64,000 nucleotides of DNA. Source: an uncultured Verrucomicrobia subdivision 3 bacterium. GTDB lineage: Bacteria; Verrucomicrobiota; Verrucomicrobiia; Limisphaerales; UBA11358. Location of the stretch: assembly GCA_903872345.1 (NCBI GenBank), contig CAIQKM010000074.1, positions 1-64,000 on the forward strand, written 5' to 3'. The number at the start of each line of letters is the position of its first letter. Within the stretch, counting starts at the first letter, position 1. The position numbers were made by a program, and so were the translations under genes. The notes below the pieces were generated by a model, which saw only the letters and a list, made by a program, of their open reading frames with translations, searched no databases and had not been told where the DNA came from. Below, in pieces: positions 24,510 through 34,191 of this stretch.

Positions 24510-27374
24510 GTGTACCAAGGCATCAAATTTATTCTCGGGGCGGCGATCTTATTTGCCTCCATTGCCGGAGGAAAGACCGCAAATTATGTTGTAATTAACA
24601 CAAATGACAGCGGGGACGGCAGCCTGCGCCAGGCTATCATCAACGCAGACTCCAATAATCCGCCCAACACCATATCCTTTCAAATCCCCGGCAGCGGTCC
24701 GTTTACGATCAGCCCGCAAAGCACCTTCCCCCCCCTAAACCAGCCGGTCATCGTGGATGGCACCACACAACCCGGCTATGGCAATAGCCCCCTGATTCAA
24801 ATCAACGCGGCCGGCATCAGCTCCAGCAGCGATGTTTTGACCCTTTCCGGGGGTGGCAGCACCATCACAGGTCTCAGCATATTTCACAGCAAGCGCGACG
24901 CCATCCGCATTTCCGGGCTCGGAACCAATATTATCACCGGTTGCTACCTCGGGGTTGATGCGTCAGGCACCAACAGTCCCGGCAACGTCGAGGCGGGCGT
25001 CTATATTTACCGTTCTTCCTATAACGTTATCGGCGGCACCAACACCATCTCCCGCAACGTTCTCAGCGGCAACATGCAAGGCATTGAAATTGACGACGGC
25101 CCAGCCCCTCAGTCGGGGACCGGAAACGTCATTCAGGGCAACTATATAGGCACCACCTATTTAGGAACATCACCTTTAGGCAATACCAACAACGGGATAT
25201 TCATCATCTCCTCCCCCGCCAATCAGATCGGCGGGGCGTCGTCCGGAGCAAAAAATCTGATCTCGGGAAACTTTTTCAGCGGAATTTACCTTTCCGGCAT
25301 ATCCACCTCCAACAACGTCATTTCCGGCAATTTCATCGGGACCGACATCACCGGGGCCATCAACCTCAGCAACAAGCTGGATGGCATTACCATTTTGGGA
25401 GCCTCCGGAAATCGGATCGGCGGCACCAATTCACCGGGCCGCAACATCTTGTCCGGCAACGGATCACGGGGCATCCTGATCATCAATTCCGGCAGCACCA
25501 ACGCCGGCAACAATGTCATCCAAGGCAATTTTATAGGCACCGACGTAACGGGACGGCTGGCGCTGGCCAATCAGACCAACGGGATCATCCTGTCCGGCGT
25601 CTTTGGCAATCTCATTGGCGGAACCAACAGCAGCCTTGGCAATGTGATTTCCGGCAATGGGTTCAACGGTATCACCATCTATCAGCCCGGGGCCTCCAAC
25701 AACCTCGTCTGGGGCAATTTCATTGGCACGGACGCGACCGGAACGAATGCCCTGCCGAACACGTACAGCGGAATCACCATCAGTGGCGTCTCCGGAAACA
25801 CCGTCGGCGGCACCAATACCGGGGCGGGCAATCTGCTTTCCGGGAACCTGCAAAACGGTGTTTACCTCCAAACGGCCGGACCGGGAAGCAATTATGTGCA
25901 AGGCAACCTGATCGGCACGGATATCACCGGCCGGCTATCCGTCAGCAACAACCTGTCCGGAATCTGGATCGAGTCCTCCGGCAACTGGATTGGTGGTGCC
26001 ACGGCGTCAGCCAGAAATCTCATCTCCGGCAATGTACAAAACGGGATTTACCTGACCGGGGCCGGGGCCAGCAATAACATCATTCAAGGCAATTACATTG
26101 GCACCGACATCAGCGGCACGAACGCGCTGCCGAACGGGGGCAGCGGCAGCTATTCGGGAATTTATCTCACCGCCGCCATGGCCAACACCATTGGCGGGAC
26201 TATCACTGGCACCGGCAATGTGATCTCCGGCAACGGCGACAAAGGCATCTCCCTGAATGCCGCCGCCGGCGCCAATAGTATCCTGGGCAACTACATCGGA
26301 GCGGATGCCACCGGGGGACGGGCGCTGGCCAATAGCAACGGCGGCATTTATATATATAATTCTCCCACCAACACCATTGGCGGCACCAATGCCGGCGCGG
26401 GCAACCTGATTTCCGGCAACAATGCGGATGGCATTTATGTTTCGGCGGCCGGCGGGATGATCATCCAAGGCAATTACATTGGCACCAAGATCGATGGGAC
26501 CACCGCCCTCGGCAATCTGTGGCACAATGTCGAATTTGACAACAGCGCCAACAACAACCTGGTGGGCGGGACCGTGACGACAGCCGATAATCGGATTGCG
26601 TTCACCCGGACGGCGCAGTATGACGGCGTCCGCGTCCGCAGCGGTTGCGTGGGCAACCAGGTATTGCGCAACTCCTTCTTCTCCAATGGCGGCGGATCCC
26701 CGCAGGGTTTGGGCATTACGGTGGGGAACGTGGGGGTCACCACCAATGGTTTGCCGGTCTTTACCAATGCTATCACCGGAAAAGGCACCGTCGTCCGGGG
26801 CAGCCTTTTGAGTACGCCCAACACCACCTTCCTGCTGCAAATCTATGCCAATGTTGTTACCAATCTCTCCGGTTACGGCGAAGGCCTGGTTTGCCTGGGA
26901 TCCACCAACATCACGACGGATGCCACCGGCAAAACCACATTTGCGACGGTCTTGGCCACCAATGTGCCGGCGGGCGAATACATTTCCGGAACCGTCACCG
27001 ACAGCACCAACAACACCTCGGAATTTGCGGCGGACATCCTGGTGCAAGCACCCCCGGCTTTCAGCGTGTCTTTCTCAAACTCCATCTCCGGGGTCGTGTC
27101 CAACTACTACTCCGGTTTGCGGACCAATCCGGTGACCCATGTGGTAACCACCAATGCCCCGGGCTGGTTGATCAGCACCAATTACCTCAAGACGTTTTAC
27201 CTGACTTGGCCGACAAATCCTCCCGGCTTCTCGGTCGTTCAATCCACCAGCCTGGCCCCGTCTGCTGCCTGGGTGGCACTGACCAACCAGCCCCAATTAT
27301 TGACCAACCAGTACCGGGTATTGCTGCCCATCACCAATCAGGGGAGCCGCTTCTTCCGGTTGCTGTTGCCATAA
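24510..27374 (+). CDS. exported right-handed beta-helix repeat protein
   Basis: 954 residues with an N-terminal signal peptide ending near AGGKTA. The first domain resembles the CSLREA/GDGSLRQAI type beginning (GDGSLRQAIINADSNN). The middle is a stack of about ten units of around 60 residues with the pattern N-x-I-x-G-N-x-I-G-T-D-x-T-G followed by G-N-x-I-G-G-T and ISGN. This forms a parallel beta-helix, often used for carbohydrate binding or cleavage. The C-terminal 50 residues (VVQSTSLAP..., ending GSRFFRLLLP) match the tail module seen in three other exported proteins here. The start is a GTG. No catalytic residues were identified, so binding or adhesion is as likely as hydrolysis. Confidence 0.75.
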   Translation: MYQGIKFILGAAILFASIAGGKTANYVVINTNDSGDGSLRQAIINADSNNPPNTISFQIPGSGPFTISPQSTFPPLNQPVIVDGTTQPGYGNSPLIQINAAGISSSSDVLTLSGGGSTITGLSIFHSKRDAIRISGLGTNIITGCYLGVDASGTNSPGNVEAGVYIYRSSYNVIGGTNTISRNVLSGNMQGIEIDDGPAPQSGTGNVIQGNYIGTTYLGTSPLGNTNNGIFIISSPANQIGGASSGAKNLISGNFFSGIYLSGISTSNNVISGNFIGTDITGAINLSNKLDGITILGASGNRIGGTNSPGRNILSGNGSRGILIINSGSTNAGNNVIQGNFIGTDVTGRLALANQTNGIILSGVFGNLIGGTNSSLGNVISGNGFNGITIYQPGASNNLVWGNFIGTDATGTNALPNTYSGITISGVSGNTVGGTNTGAGNLLSGNLQNGVYLQTAGPGSNYVQGNLIGTDITGRLSVSNNLSGIWIESSGNWIGGATASARNLISGNVQNGIYLTGAGASNNIIQGNYIGTDISGTNALPNGGSGSYSGIYLTAAMANTIGGTITGTGNVISGNGDKGISLNAAAGANSILGNYIGADATGGRALANSNGGIYIYNSPTNTIGGTNAGAGNLISGNNADGIYVSAAGGMIIQGNYIGTKIDGTTALGNLWHNVEFDNSANNNLVGGTVTTADNRIAFTRTAQYDGVRVRSGCVGNQVLRNSFFSNGGGSPQGLGITVGNVGVTTNGLPVFTNAITGKGTVVRGSLLSTPNTTFLLQIYANVVTNLSGYGEGLVCLGSTNITTDATGKTTFATVLATNVPAGEYISGTVTDSTNNTSEFAADILVQAPPAFSVSFSNSISGVVSNYYSGLRTNPVTHVVTTNAPGWLISTNYLKTFYLTWPTNPPGFSVVQSTSLAPSAAWVALTNQPQLLTNQYRVLLPITNQGSRFFRLLLP

Positions 27375-27398
27375 AATGTGGCATTTTGTCGGAACACA

Positions 27399-28883
27399 AT
27401 GGTAAAAGACAAAATGCAGACGGTCCGGTTGCTGGTCGGGTTTATTTTGCGCCTATTTTTGTGCGTAGCGCCGGCCATTTGCGAGGGTCAATACACGACC
27501 AACGGCACGTTGTACACCATTCAATCCACCGGCCCGGTCTCCAACCGGCTTAATATTGTCATTTTCTCCGAGGGGTACACCACCAATAACCTGGCCAGCC
27601 ACTTCTTGTCGGATGCGACCAATGCCATGAACAATCTGTTTTATTGGGAACCGTATCAGGAGTACCAAAATTACTGCAATGTTTATGCCATCGCGGTCCC
27701 TTCCATTAACCGCGGATCTACCCATCCCCTAACCACCACCACCAACAACACTTTTTTTGGCTCCAGCTACGATCCTTATTACGACTATGTAATTACCGTT
27801 CCGACGGCCGGTTTGACCAAAATGACCAATTTGCTGTCCAGTCTGATGCCTTCGGCCGGTTTGCCCATCATTCTGGTAAATGACAACACCGATGGCGGGG
27901 CGGGCGGGCCGGTGGATGTCGTCTCCACCGGATCATCACTTCAGATCGATATCATTCCGCATGAAACCGGCCATACGTTGGGCAAACTTCAGGATGAGTA
28001 TGATTACGGTTATCCCTATTCAGATCTTTCCCTGAACATCACGGTGGCAGCCGCCAACACCTGTTATATCACGAATACCATCACCAATACGGCCTGGAGT
28101 ACATCGGCTACGAATAGTTACAAGTACCTGACCAATGTTACTTGGGGCGCCTGGATTACCAACGGCACCCCCATTGCCACAACCAACACGGCCCAGTACG
28201 GTGGCACCGTGGGTTTGTTTCAAGGCGCCAATTACACAACGGTCAGCTGGTACCGGCCCCAGGAAGATTGCATGATGCGCACGCTGGGCTCACCCTTTTG
28301 TTCGGTCTGCGCGGAAGCCCTGGTGAAAGCGATCTGCCAGAAAGCCCGGCCGGTGGACAGCTACAGCCCCCCGACCAACAGCACCCTGAGCATCACCAAC
28401 ACGACGCCCGTGGTCTTTACCCTGACCCAACCGCAGCCGCTGACGCATAATCTGAACACGCAATGGTACACCAACGGCGTGGCGGTGGGCGGTGCCACCA
28501 ACAAAACCTTCACCCTGAACCCGGGCCAGTTCACCAACGGCAACTATACCCTGCAAGCCCAGGTGCATGATCCCACCCCGCTGGTCCGAACCGACCCCTC
28601 CAATTATTTGAGCGCCACGTTGACCTGGAATCTCGCCCTCAACGTTTACAAGCTGAATCTGGACAATCTGGGTCTGCCCAAAGCCTCGTCCTTGTTTCAC
28701 TTTCGGGTGAGTGGCAATGCGCCCTATGGCTTCGTCATTCAAGGCGCCACCAATCTGGTCCCCACGAATGCGGTCAACTGGTATCCGCTCAGCACCAATT
28801 TCCTGACCAACGGCCAGTTTTATTTCACCAACAAGGTCACCAACCTTACCCGCCAGTTTTATCGGGTACGGATTCTCCCCTGA
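27399..28883 (+). CDS. M64-family metallopeptidase, exported
   Basis: 494 residues from the ATG giving MVKDKMQTVRLLVG, with a signal peptide (LFLCVAPAICEG). The zinc site is H188-E189-x-x-H192 in IIPHETGHTLG, followed by LQDEY, where D199 is the third ligand of the M64 (IgA peptidase) family. N-terminal SNRLNIVIFSEGYTTNN is the family opening strand. The C-terminal part has Ig-like repeats and a tail (VIQGATNL, ending RQFYRVRILP) shared with the preceding gene and others. Upstream GTG and ATG codons are possible starts. It may process surface proteins. A glycoprotein substrate cannot be identified. Confidence 0.8.
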   Translation: MVKDKMQTVRLLVGFILRLFLCVAPAICEGQYTTNGTLYTIQSTGPVSNRLNIVIFSEGYTTNNLASHFLSDATNAMNNLFYWEPYQEYQNYCNVYAIAVPSINRGSTHPLTTTTNNTFFGSSYDPYYDYVITVPTAGLTKMTNLLSSLMPSAGLPIILVNDNTDGGAGGPVDVVSTGSSLQIDIIPHETGHTLGKLQDEYDYGYPYSDLSLNITVAAANTCYITNTITNTAWSTSATNSYKYLTNVTWGAWITNGTPIATTNTAQYGGTVGLFQGANYTTVSWYRPQEDCMMRTLGSPFCSVCAEALVKAICQKARPVDSYSPPTNSTLSITNTTPVVFTLTQPQPLTHNLNTQWYTNGVAVGGATNKTFTLNPGQFTNGNYTLQAQVHDPTPLVRTDPSNYLSATLTWNLALNVYKLNLDNLGLPKASSLFHFRVSGNAPYGFVIQGATNLVPTNAVNWYPLSTNFLTNGQFYFTNKVTNLTRQFYRVRILP

Positions 28884-28908
28884 CCGCGAAACCCGGCCCG
28901 CCGGAAGG

Positions 28909-31833
28909 CTACCCGGGACCATCGGCCGGGATGCCCAGCACCCTTAACGCCGCCCCGGCCTTCTTCCATGGCGGGGTTCCGGGAGGAACGGCCGAGCGGG
29001 CGGCCTTGAAATATTCAACCGCCTGGTTGGTATCCCCGCGCTTGGATAATAAGATCCCCAAATCATAGTTGACCCAGAAGGGCTCCACGCGCAGGGGCAG
29101 GATTTTTAAAAAATCCGCTTCGGCGGCCGGGTCATTGCCCGCCTTCATGTTGGCAATCCCGTGATTCATACGGGCCAAAGGGGCGTTGGTAACCGCTAAA
29201 ACCTGGTCCAATTGCGCCAAGGCATCCGGGATGTTCCCCAGTTGAATCAGGGCGGCCGCCCGGTTGATTTGCAAATCCATGTCTCCGGGATTGCCGGCAA
29301 TCTGCCGCTCCACCAATTTCAGCGCCTGGTTCAAGTCACCGGCGGAGAGCGCCACCTGGAAAATCTGGCTGGTCAGCGACCGGTCCGCCGGGGGAGATGC
29401 ATAAAGCGGCTGCAACAGTTTTCGCGCCGCGGTCACGTTTCCCAGCGCCAGCCACGACCTGGCCTCCTCCAGGGAGAGCTGAATATTCAAGCTGGCCGCC
29501 ACGGACAATTTATCAATGTGCCGGCGCATCTCGCTGGCCAGTTCAATCACCTTGTCATAAGCCTGTTCCCGGGAATAAATCTGGATGAGCGCCAGCCCGG
29601 GAGCGGGCACCTCGGGGGCCAACTGACGAACGCGCAAGTATTCCCGGATGGCCTGAGCATCCAGGCCAAATTGCTGATAGGTGGTCCCCATCAGATAGCC
29701 CAGGCTGGGGTCGTCAATATAACCGTAGTTTTGCACCAAGTTGAACAGGCTGTTCGGGCTGCCCAGTTCATGCGCCAGCACCGTGGCGTTGGTGAGGGAG
29801 AAAACGGTCCCCGCCTGCAAATCCAAATTGCACTGCCGATTCACCAGCGCCGCATAATTGTTGGGGTTCAGGGCCAGCGCCTGTTGAAAACGTTTTTGCG
29901 CCGCCGCCAGCATGCCGGCGCGCTGCAATTCCACCCCCCAACTGTTCAGCGTCGCCGAACTCCAGTTACCCACCAGCACACTCTGATATGAAACCACCCG
30001 GGCCATTTTGAGGCTCGCCAGCCAGCGCTCGGCCATGGTATTGGTTTGTTGCAGGTAAACGGCGGCCGAGGAAACTTTCGCGACTTTTTCCAGGCCGGTG
30101 CGCCACGCTTCATCCCAAAACAGCTCGTTGGTTTGAATTTCCGCCGCCGTCAACGCGGGTCGCGGGCAGGCCACCAGCCTGAATATGGATTTTTCGGGCC
30201 GCAACTGAAGCGTCTCATAAAAGCAGTTGAAGCCGGATTGCAAACAATATACCTGGTTGGTGGCGGCCAGATGTTGCAGGAAAAGCAACATTTCCTCGCT
30301 GGACAGCACTTTGCCTTGGATCTCCGGCGGCCAGAAACCGGGGAACTGCCGGGCAACGGTGTTCCGGTACTCCGGCAAGAAAAGCGATTTAACATCGACT
30401 ACCACCCAGGGGGATTGACCGTGCCGGGCAAGGACATCCTTGAGCAGAATGGACTCCTCCGCGTTATCGCCCAGAATCACCCCGCCACCGGGGGGAAGAC
30501 TTTGCACGGCCAGATCGGCGTAGCCGGTCAATTTTTCGGAATTAAACCGCAGGATGGCGGGAAAATTGCGAACCGCCACGGCAACCGTGAACAGGATGAA
30601 CAGGCTGACCGCCACCGGAAAGGCCACCTGCCGGATCCGATTGACGAAGGCCAGGACTTTGAACCAGTTGGGGTGAACTTCCGGGGATATCTCCGCCTCC
30701 TTGACGTACATGGACATGACCAAATTCCCGCCCAAAAAACCGGCGCTCAGGGCGGTAAAAAAGTCAAAACTGAGCAACGGCAATGACCAGTTGAACTGGT
30801 GCAGGATGATCTGCCGCGGTCCTACGGTGGGATCAAACTCCAGCCAAAGGCAGGCCAGGACGAGCGTGGAACACGCCAAATAATAGAACCACAGTTGCAC
30901 CCGCTCCACCCCGACCGTGGAAAATGCCTCCTCACTACGCAACCGGATCAGCGGCAGCAGCAGGGGCAATGACAGGTAAATAACCACAAACCCGGCGAGT
31001 TCGGGATGAACCTGCCAGAAACCGCTATAAATCAAAGACAACGTCTGCCGGGTGGTGTGCAGCGTGCTGTGCCAAGCTTTAACAAACGACCACGGGGAAA
31101 AAGGCGAGAGGCCATTGATTAACGGAACCAATGCGTAGATGGATAAACCCGCCAGCACGAGCAAACCCAGGCGCCGGAGCAAACGCTTGTTGAAAAAGTC
31201 CAGGCGGCAGGCCCAGATCAATGACCCGACGAACACCGGAAAGCCGATAATCATCGCCCAATTTTCAGCCATCCCCACCCCCCAGATAATGGCGGCCGCA
31301 TCCAGCCAGCGGTTGTTGGCCCGGTCCCGGCGGAGATCATTGCGCAGGCGATACTCCAGCACGCACCAAACCGCCGCCGCCACCAGCAGCAAATCCAGAG
31401 TTTCACCCGTTGCCGCCGTGGCATGCAACCAGAAGTTGTATTCAAATCCGCACATGACCACGGCCAGCAGCGTGGCGACGGTGGTGATCGTCTTTTCCCG
31501 GCCGGAGGGCCGGAAGGGAAAACTCCAGGGAAGCAACTGCATGATATGCGCCAGCAGGCCCAGACAAAGCGCGGCGAAAACCGCCGACATGAAATTCAGC
31601 ACCACCGGAATGCAACCCGCCGGCAGCAGCTTGCAGGGCAGCGTCAGCACCCACAAGACCGGGTGGCTGGCCAGTGGCTGCCAGTCCCAACCCGCCACCT
31701 TCGCCGTCAATGGCAGGCTTTGCATGGTCACATCCCCGCTCAACGTCACGGTATAGACCAATAGGGCGACGAGAAAAACCCAGCCTTTCAGCGACCGGGT
31801 CAGCTCATGAAATATTTTGTGGATAATCGGCAT
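28909..31833 (-). CDS. DUF2723 membrane protein fused to TPR repeats
   Basis: 974 residues. The first 450 or so hold about 12 membrane helices, from WVFLVALLVYTVTLSGDV, resembling DUF2723, a GT-C-like family related to protein mannosyltransferases. NFWLHATAATGETLD is in the first polar loop. Beyond about residue 600, tetratricopeptide units are seen (AQKRFQQALALNPNNYAALVN and several more), probably periplasmic. The fusion suggests a lipid-linked sugar transferase with a protein-docking part. It converges with the M64 gene (26 bp apart). Substrate and acceptor are unknown. Confidence 0.75.
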   Translation of the reverse strand: MPIIHKIFHELTRSLKGWVFLVALLVYTVTLSGDVTMQSLPLTAKVAGWDWQPLASHPVLWVLTLPCKLLPAGCIPVVLNFMSAVFAALCLGLLAHIMQLLPWSFPFRPSGREKTITTVATLLAVVMCGFEYNFWLHATAATGETLDLLLVAAAVWCVLEYRLRNDLRRDRANNRWLDAAAIIWGVGMAENWAMIIGFPVFVGSLIWACRLDFFNKRLLRRLGLLVLAGLSIYALVPLINGLSPFSPWSFVKAWHSTLHTTRQTLSLIYSGFWQVHPELAGFVVIYLSLPLLLPLIRLRSEEAFSTVGVERVQLWFYYLACSTLVLACLWLEFDPTVGPRQIILHQFNWSLPLLSFDFFTALSAGFLGGNLVMSMYVKEAEISPEVHPNWFKVLAFVNRIRQVAFPVAVSLFILFTVAVAVRNFPAILRFNSEKLTGYADLAVQSLPPGGGVILGDNAEESILLKDVLARHGQSPWVVVDVKSLFLPEYRNTVARQFPGFWPPEIQGKVLSSEEMLLFLQHLAATNQVYCLQSGFNCFYETLQLRPEKSIFRLVACPRPALTAAEIQTNELFWDEAWRTGLEKVAKVSSAAVYLQQTNTMAERWLASLKMARVVSYQSVLVGNWSSATLNSWGVELQRAGMLAAAQKRFQQALALNPNNYAALVNRQCNLDLQAGTVFSLTNATVLAHELGSPNSLFNLVQNYGYIDDPSLGYLMGTTYQQFGLDAQAIREYLRVRQLAPEVPAPGLALIQIYSREQAYDKVIELASEMRRHIDKLSVAASLNIQLSLEEARSWLALGNVTAARKLLQPLYASPPADRSLTSQIFQVALSAGDLNQALKLVERQIAGNPGDMDLQINRAAALIQLGNIPDALAQLDQVLAVTNAPLARMNHGIANMKAGNDPAAEADFLKILPLRVEPFWVNYDLGILLSKRGDTNQAVEYFKAARSAVPPGTPPWKKAGAALRVLGIPADGPG

Positions 31834-32316
31834 GCCTTGGGCGTTCTATTGCAATCCTGATGCAACTCATTTGACCAAACCTCACGGTTTCCATCATGGC
31901 CGGAAAAATGGGCTTAGGACTGACCTTCATTCTTTATACCGCTGATTAATTCCCGTTGTGGCTCTAGTTAAACATCTGAAGTCGCAAGGTCAAGGAGAAG
32001 TTACCCGGAACCCGCCTGCGGGCGCATACTGCCACCGCCCCGGAGCACGGGTCTGTGACCCGCAGCAACTTGCGAATTACCAGCGTTACCATTGGCTTAA
32101 CCCGCGTTTGGCCGGCCAAGCGCGCGGGGCACACAGCCCCGCGACCTGATGGCCGGGCGCATTGCCCCTCCTGCTTTGGGGCAGTGTCGGGATACACCCC
32201 CCGCCCGCCCCGGCGGTAAAAACACCCAACTCAGACCGCCGGCTCCAAACCATTGCAAGTTATCGTTAAAGCGGCGCAGCCAAGACCGTCCGCGTGACAA
32301 TTTTGCCACCCGCAGC
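31834..32316. other. 483-bp intergenic region with short hairpins
   Basis: No gene is seen. Two hairpins lie here: CGGGTC-TGT-GACCCG at 32048-32062 and CGCGGGGC-ACACA-GCCCCGCG at 32123-32143. Both have a TGT/ACA loop and G/C arms, and neither is followed by a T run, so they are probably repeats rather than terminators. The stretch is bounded by the DUF2723-TPR gene, whose promoter must lie here, and by the end of the pseudopilin gene. Confidence 0.5.
32123..32143. repeat. perfect 8-bp stem hairpin
   Basis: CGCGGGGC (32123-32130) and GCCCCGCG (32136-32143) are complementary around ACACA. It lies about 170 bp past the pseudopilin stop, and no T run follows, so rho-independent termination is unlikely. 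Confidence 0.5.
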
Positions 32317-33285
32317 CTAATCGCCCGCCACCCCCGCCGTCCACATGCCTTTGGGAGCGGTCAGCGTGCCTTTGCCGATGGTCTGTTCAATCTTCAAGCC
32401 CTCCACATGCCCATCGCAGAACAAATAATTAAACCGGTTCCGATGAGCCTTGTAGAGCAGGTTCCCCTCGCAAACCCCGCCCTGATCGGGAGCCTGGATG
32501 GGATTGCTGGGGTCAATTTGATAGAACACCCCATAATCGCCCGAGCCGGAATACTGCGGCCCGTCGCAACAGCAGGTCCAGACATTGCCGACCGTCTGCT
32601 GCCCCTGCGGTTCCTCCACCAGCAAAATGGAACCCGAAGGATCGCGCACCACCGAGTTTTTGTAGCCCCGGGGACTCCAGTCCACCGTGCTATTGCCATC
32701 CTGCCAATAGACGCCCACGCCCAGCATGCCCGCTTGGGTAAGATCAGGCAGCGGATAAGTCCGGTTTTGGGTGTCCATTTGCCAGCCGGCACCGCTCCCG
32801 CCATAACCCGCCTTGACCCCCACCATGGCATAAGAGCGAATGCCGCACCACGTGCTAAAAGCATCGCTGTTGCCCACCCAGCCGCCGCCCCCCGCTTTGA
32901 GCGAGGTGTCCGACGGGCACAATTCAATCTTGGGACACTCATCCGCATACCAGGCGCCGCTGGCAAAATCATTCGGGTCCGTGTGGCAACCCATGTAAAG
33001 CAGCAACAGCGTGTCCCATGCCACCTGATTGCCGCCGCAACTGATGCCGGCCGGCGGGAACATGTCGCCATTATCCCCGCTAAAGAGCGTGAAACAAACA
33101 CCGAGCTGTTTCTGCTGCGAAGCACATTGGATGCGCTGCGCCTTGGCCTTGGCGCTGGCCAGGGCCGGCAGCAGCATGGCGGCGAGAATGGCGATAATCG
33201 CAATGACCACGAGCAATTCAATCAGGGTGAACCCGGCGGCGCGACGGATTCGATTCCCTTTGGAGAGCGAGCCTGGCGTGAACAT
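32317..33285 (-). CDS. type II secretion/type IV pilin-like pseudopilin
   Basis: 322 residues from the ATG giving [15 protein letters not shown]. The prepilin peptidase site is [19 protein letters not shown] with the Glu at position +5, and a 20-residue hydrophobic helix follows. After that comes the DUF1559-like pattern of verrucomicrobial and planctomycetal pseudopilins: [18 protein letters not shown] and the late H-x9-DG ([16 protein letters not shown]). The second half is rich in Cys and Gly. It is encoded 41 bp downstream of a small lipoprotein gene, and a candidate operator palindrome lies upstream of that gene. Confidence 0.85.
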   Translation of the reverse strand: MFTPGSLSKGNRIRRAAGFTLIELLVVIAIIAILAAMLLPALASAKAKAQRIQCASQQKQLGVCFTLFSGDNGDMFPPAGISCGGNQVAWDTLLLLYMGCHTDPNDFASGAWYADECPKIELCPSDTSLKAGGGGWVGNSDAFSTWCGIRSYAMVGVKAGYGGSGAGWQMDTQNRTYPLPDLTQAGMLGVGVYWQDGNSTVDWSPRGYKNSVVRDPSGSILLVEEPQGQQTVGNVWTCCCDGPQYSGSGDYGVFYQIDPSNPIQAPDQGGVCEGNLLYKAHRNRFNYLFCDGHVEGLKIEQTIGKGTLTAPKGMWTAGVAGD

Positions 33286-33326
33286 AGGTTGGATGGGGTT
33301 GGGGATTGGGTGGGGTTGGGAATGCA

Positions 33327-33755
33327 CTACTGGTCAACCAGCACGATATGCATGTTTTTGGCGATCACATATTTTTTGCCGGCGGGCGGCGGCGGCACCT
33401 GGATGCCGGACGAAGCCACAAACTCCTCAAAACTTTTCGGCCGCTGATGATTGCGAATCACCCAGCCCACCAAGGCGCGTTCCATGTTATGAATATCCTG
33501 CGGGGAACGATCAATGGCGGTCACCGGCGCGGCCTGCGGCCCGGGCGGCGGCAACGGCGCAGCCGACGCATCCCCAGCCGCAACCGGCGGCGAACTATCC
33601 GCTGCCGCCGCCGGCGGCGCGGCCGGCGTCTTGTGACAACCGCAAACGCCCAGGACCAGCATCAGCCCCAGCACGACCGGCAAAACTCCCGCTCCCCTGC
33701 CCCATGAATATAGATGGGACGATGGCGTCGGCCGGAAAACACAGACACAGTGCAT
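33327..33755 (-). CDS. small lipoprotein of unknown function
   Basis: 142 residues from the ATG giving [11 protein letters not shown]; earlier ATG or TTG codons would start nearer the palindrome. A hydrophobic stretch ([17 protein letters not shown]) ends in a lipobox-like Cys, followed by Ala/Pro-rich linker residues and a 60-residue core with [16 protein letters not shown] and [17 protein letters not shown]. This core recalls helper proteins encoded with pseudopilins in verrucomicrobial genomes. It is transcribed with the pseudopilin (41 bp). Function is not known. Confidence 0.55.
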   Translation of the reverse strand: MHCVCVFRPTPSSHLYSWGRGAGVLPVVLGLMLVLGVCGCHKTPAAPPAAAADSSPPVAAGDASAAPLPPPGPQAAPVTAIDRSPQDIHNMERALVGWVIRNHQRPKSFEEFVASSGIQVPPPPAGKKYVIAKNMHIVLVDQ

Positions 33756-33810
33756 CTTAATGAGGTACATGGGTAGACGATTCATCATGACCCGGAATCG
33801 CCTCAGTACC

Positions 33811-33830
33811 AACTACCCGGTCGGGTAGTT
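33811..33830. promoter_or_regulatory. operator-like palindrome AACTACCC-N4-GGGTAGTT (copy 1)
   Basis: AACTACCC (33811-33818), four bases GGTC and GGGTAGTT (33823-33830) form a perfect 8-4-8 palindrome, the best copy of the four in the window. It lies 56 bp upstream of the lipoprotein ATG. Confidence 0.65.
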
Positions 33831-34065
33831 TTAAAACCTCGCCCCCTTCCCCATGGTGGCCATCCGCAAGGACTAGGCGACGAGGTAACGAGCCTCAAAT
33901 ATCACCGCCACCCCAACGACCACCCGCCATCCTCAATCCTCGCCCCCAAAGACCGCCATCCGCCATCCCATCTCTGTTCTCTGCATTCTCTGAGGTTAAA
34001 TCCCTTCGGTCAATGGATGTTGGGTGTTCGAGGTTGGTAGTTGGATGTTTCGGCAATCCCCCCAC

Positions 34066-34085
34066 AACCACCCATTCAGGTAGTT
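34066..34085. promoter_or_regulatory. operator-like palindrome (copy 2, two mismatches)
   Basis: AACCACCC, ATTC and AGGTAGTT keep the 8-4-8 geometry with one change in each arm. It lies about 106 bp upstream of the malectin lipoprotein ATG at 34192. Confidence 0.55.
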
Positions 34086-34191
34086 GATTCAGGCGATAAA
34101 AAACCGGATTGTGGTGACCGATCACCGATACAAATTTACGCCAGTCGCACTGGCATTACATCAACGTTCAGACGTCAAACCGAAACAAACC

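Larger units (their letters stand above)
33756..34191. other. 436-bp divergent regulatory region
   Basis: This stretch lies between the pseudopilin/lipoprotein pair (minus strand) and the malectin lipoprotein (plus strand). It has two copies of the AACTACCC-N4-GGGTAGTT palindrome, at 33811-33830 and 34066-34085, and a GGTGA-CCGA-TCACC hairpin at 34113-34126. Between them are low-complexity repeats (CCGCCATCC, then GTTGGGTGTTCGAGG) with no gene features. Confidence 0.6.

Noticed and set aside
32048..32062. CGGGTC-TGT-GACCCG as a terminator
   Set aside because: The stem is only 6 bp and no T run follows on either strand.
34035..34042. TGGTAGTT as a fifth copy of the operator
   Set aside because: Only one half-site is present; the left arm is absent at the required spacing.
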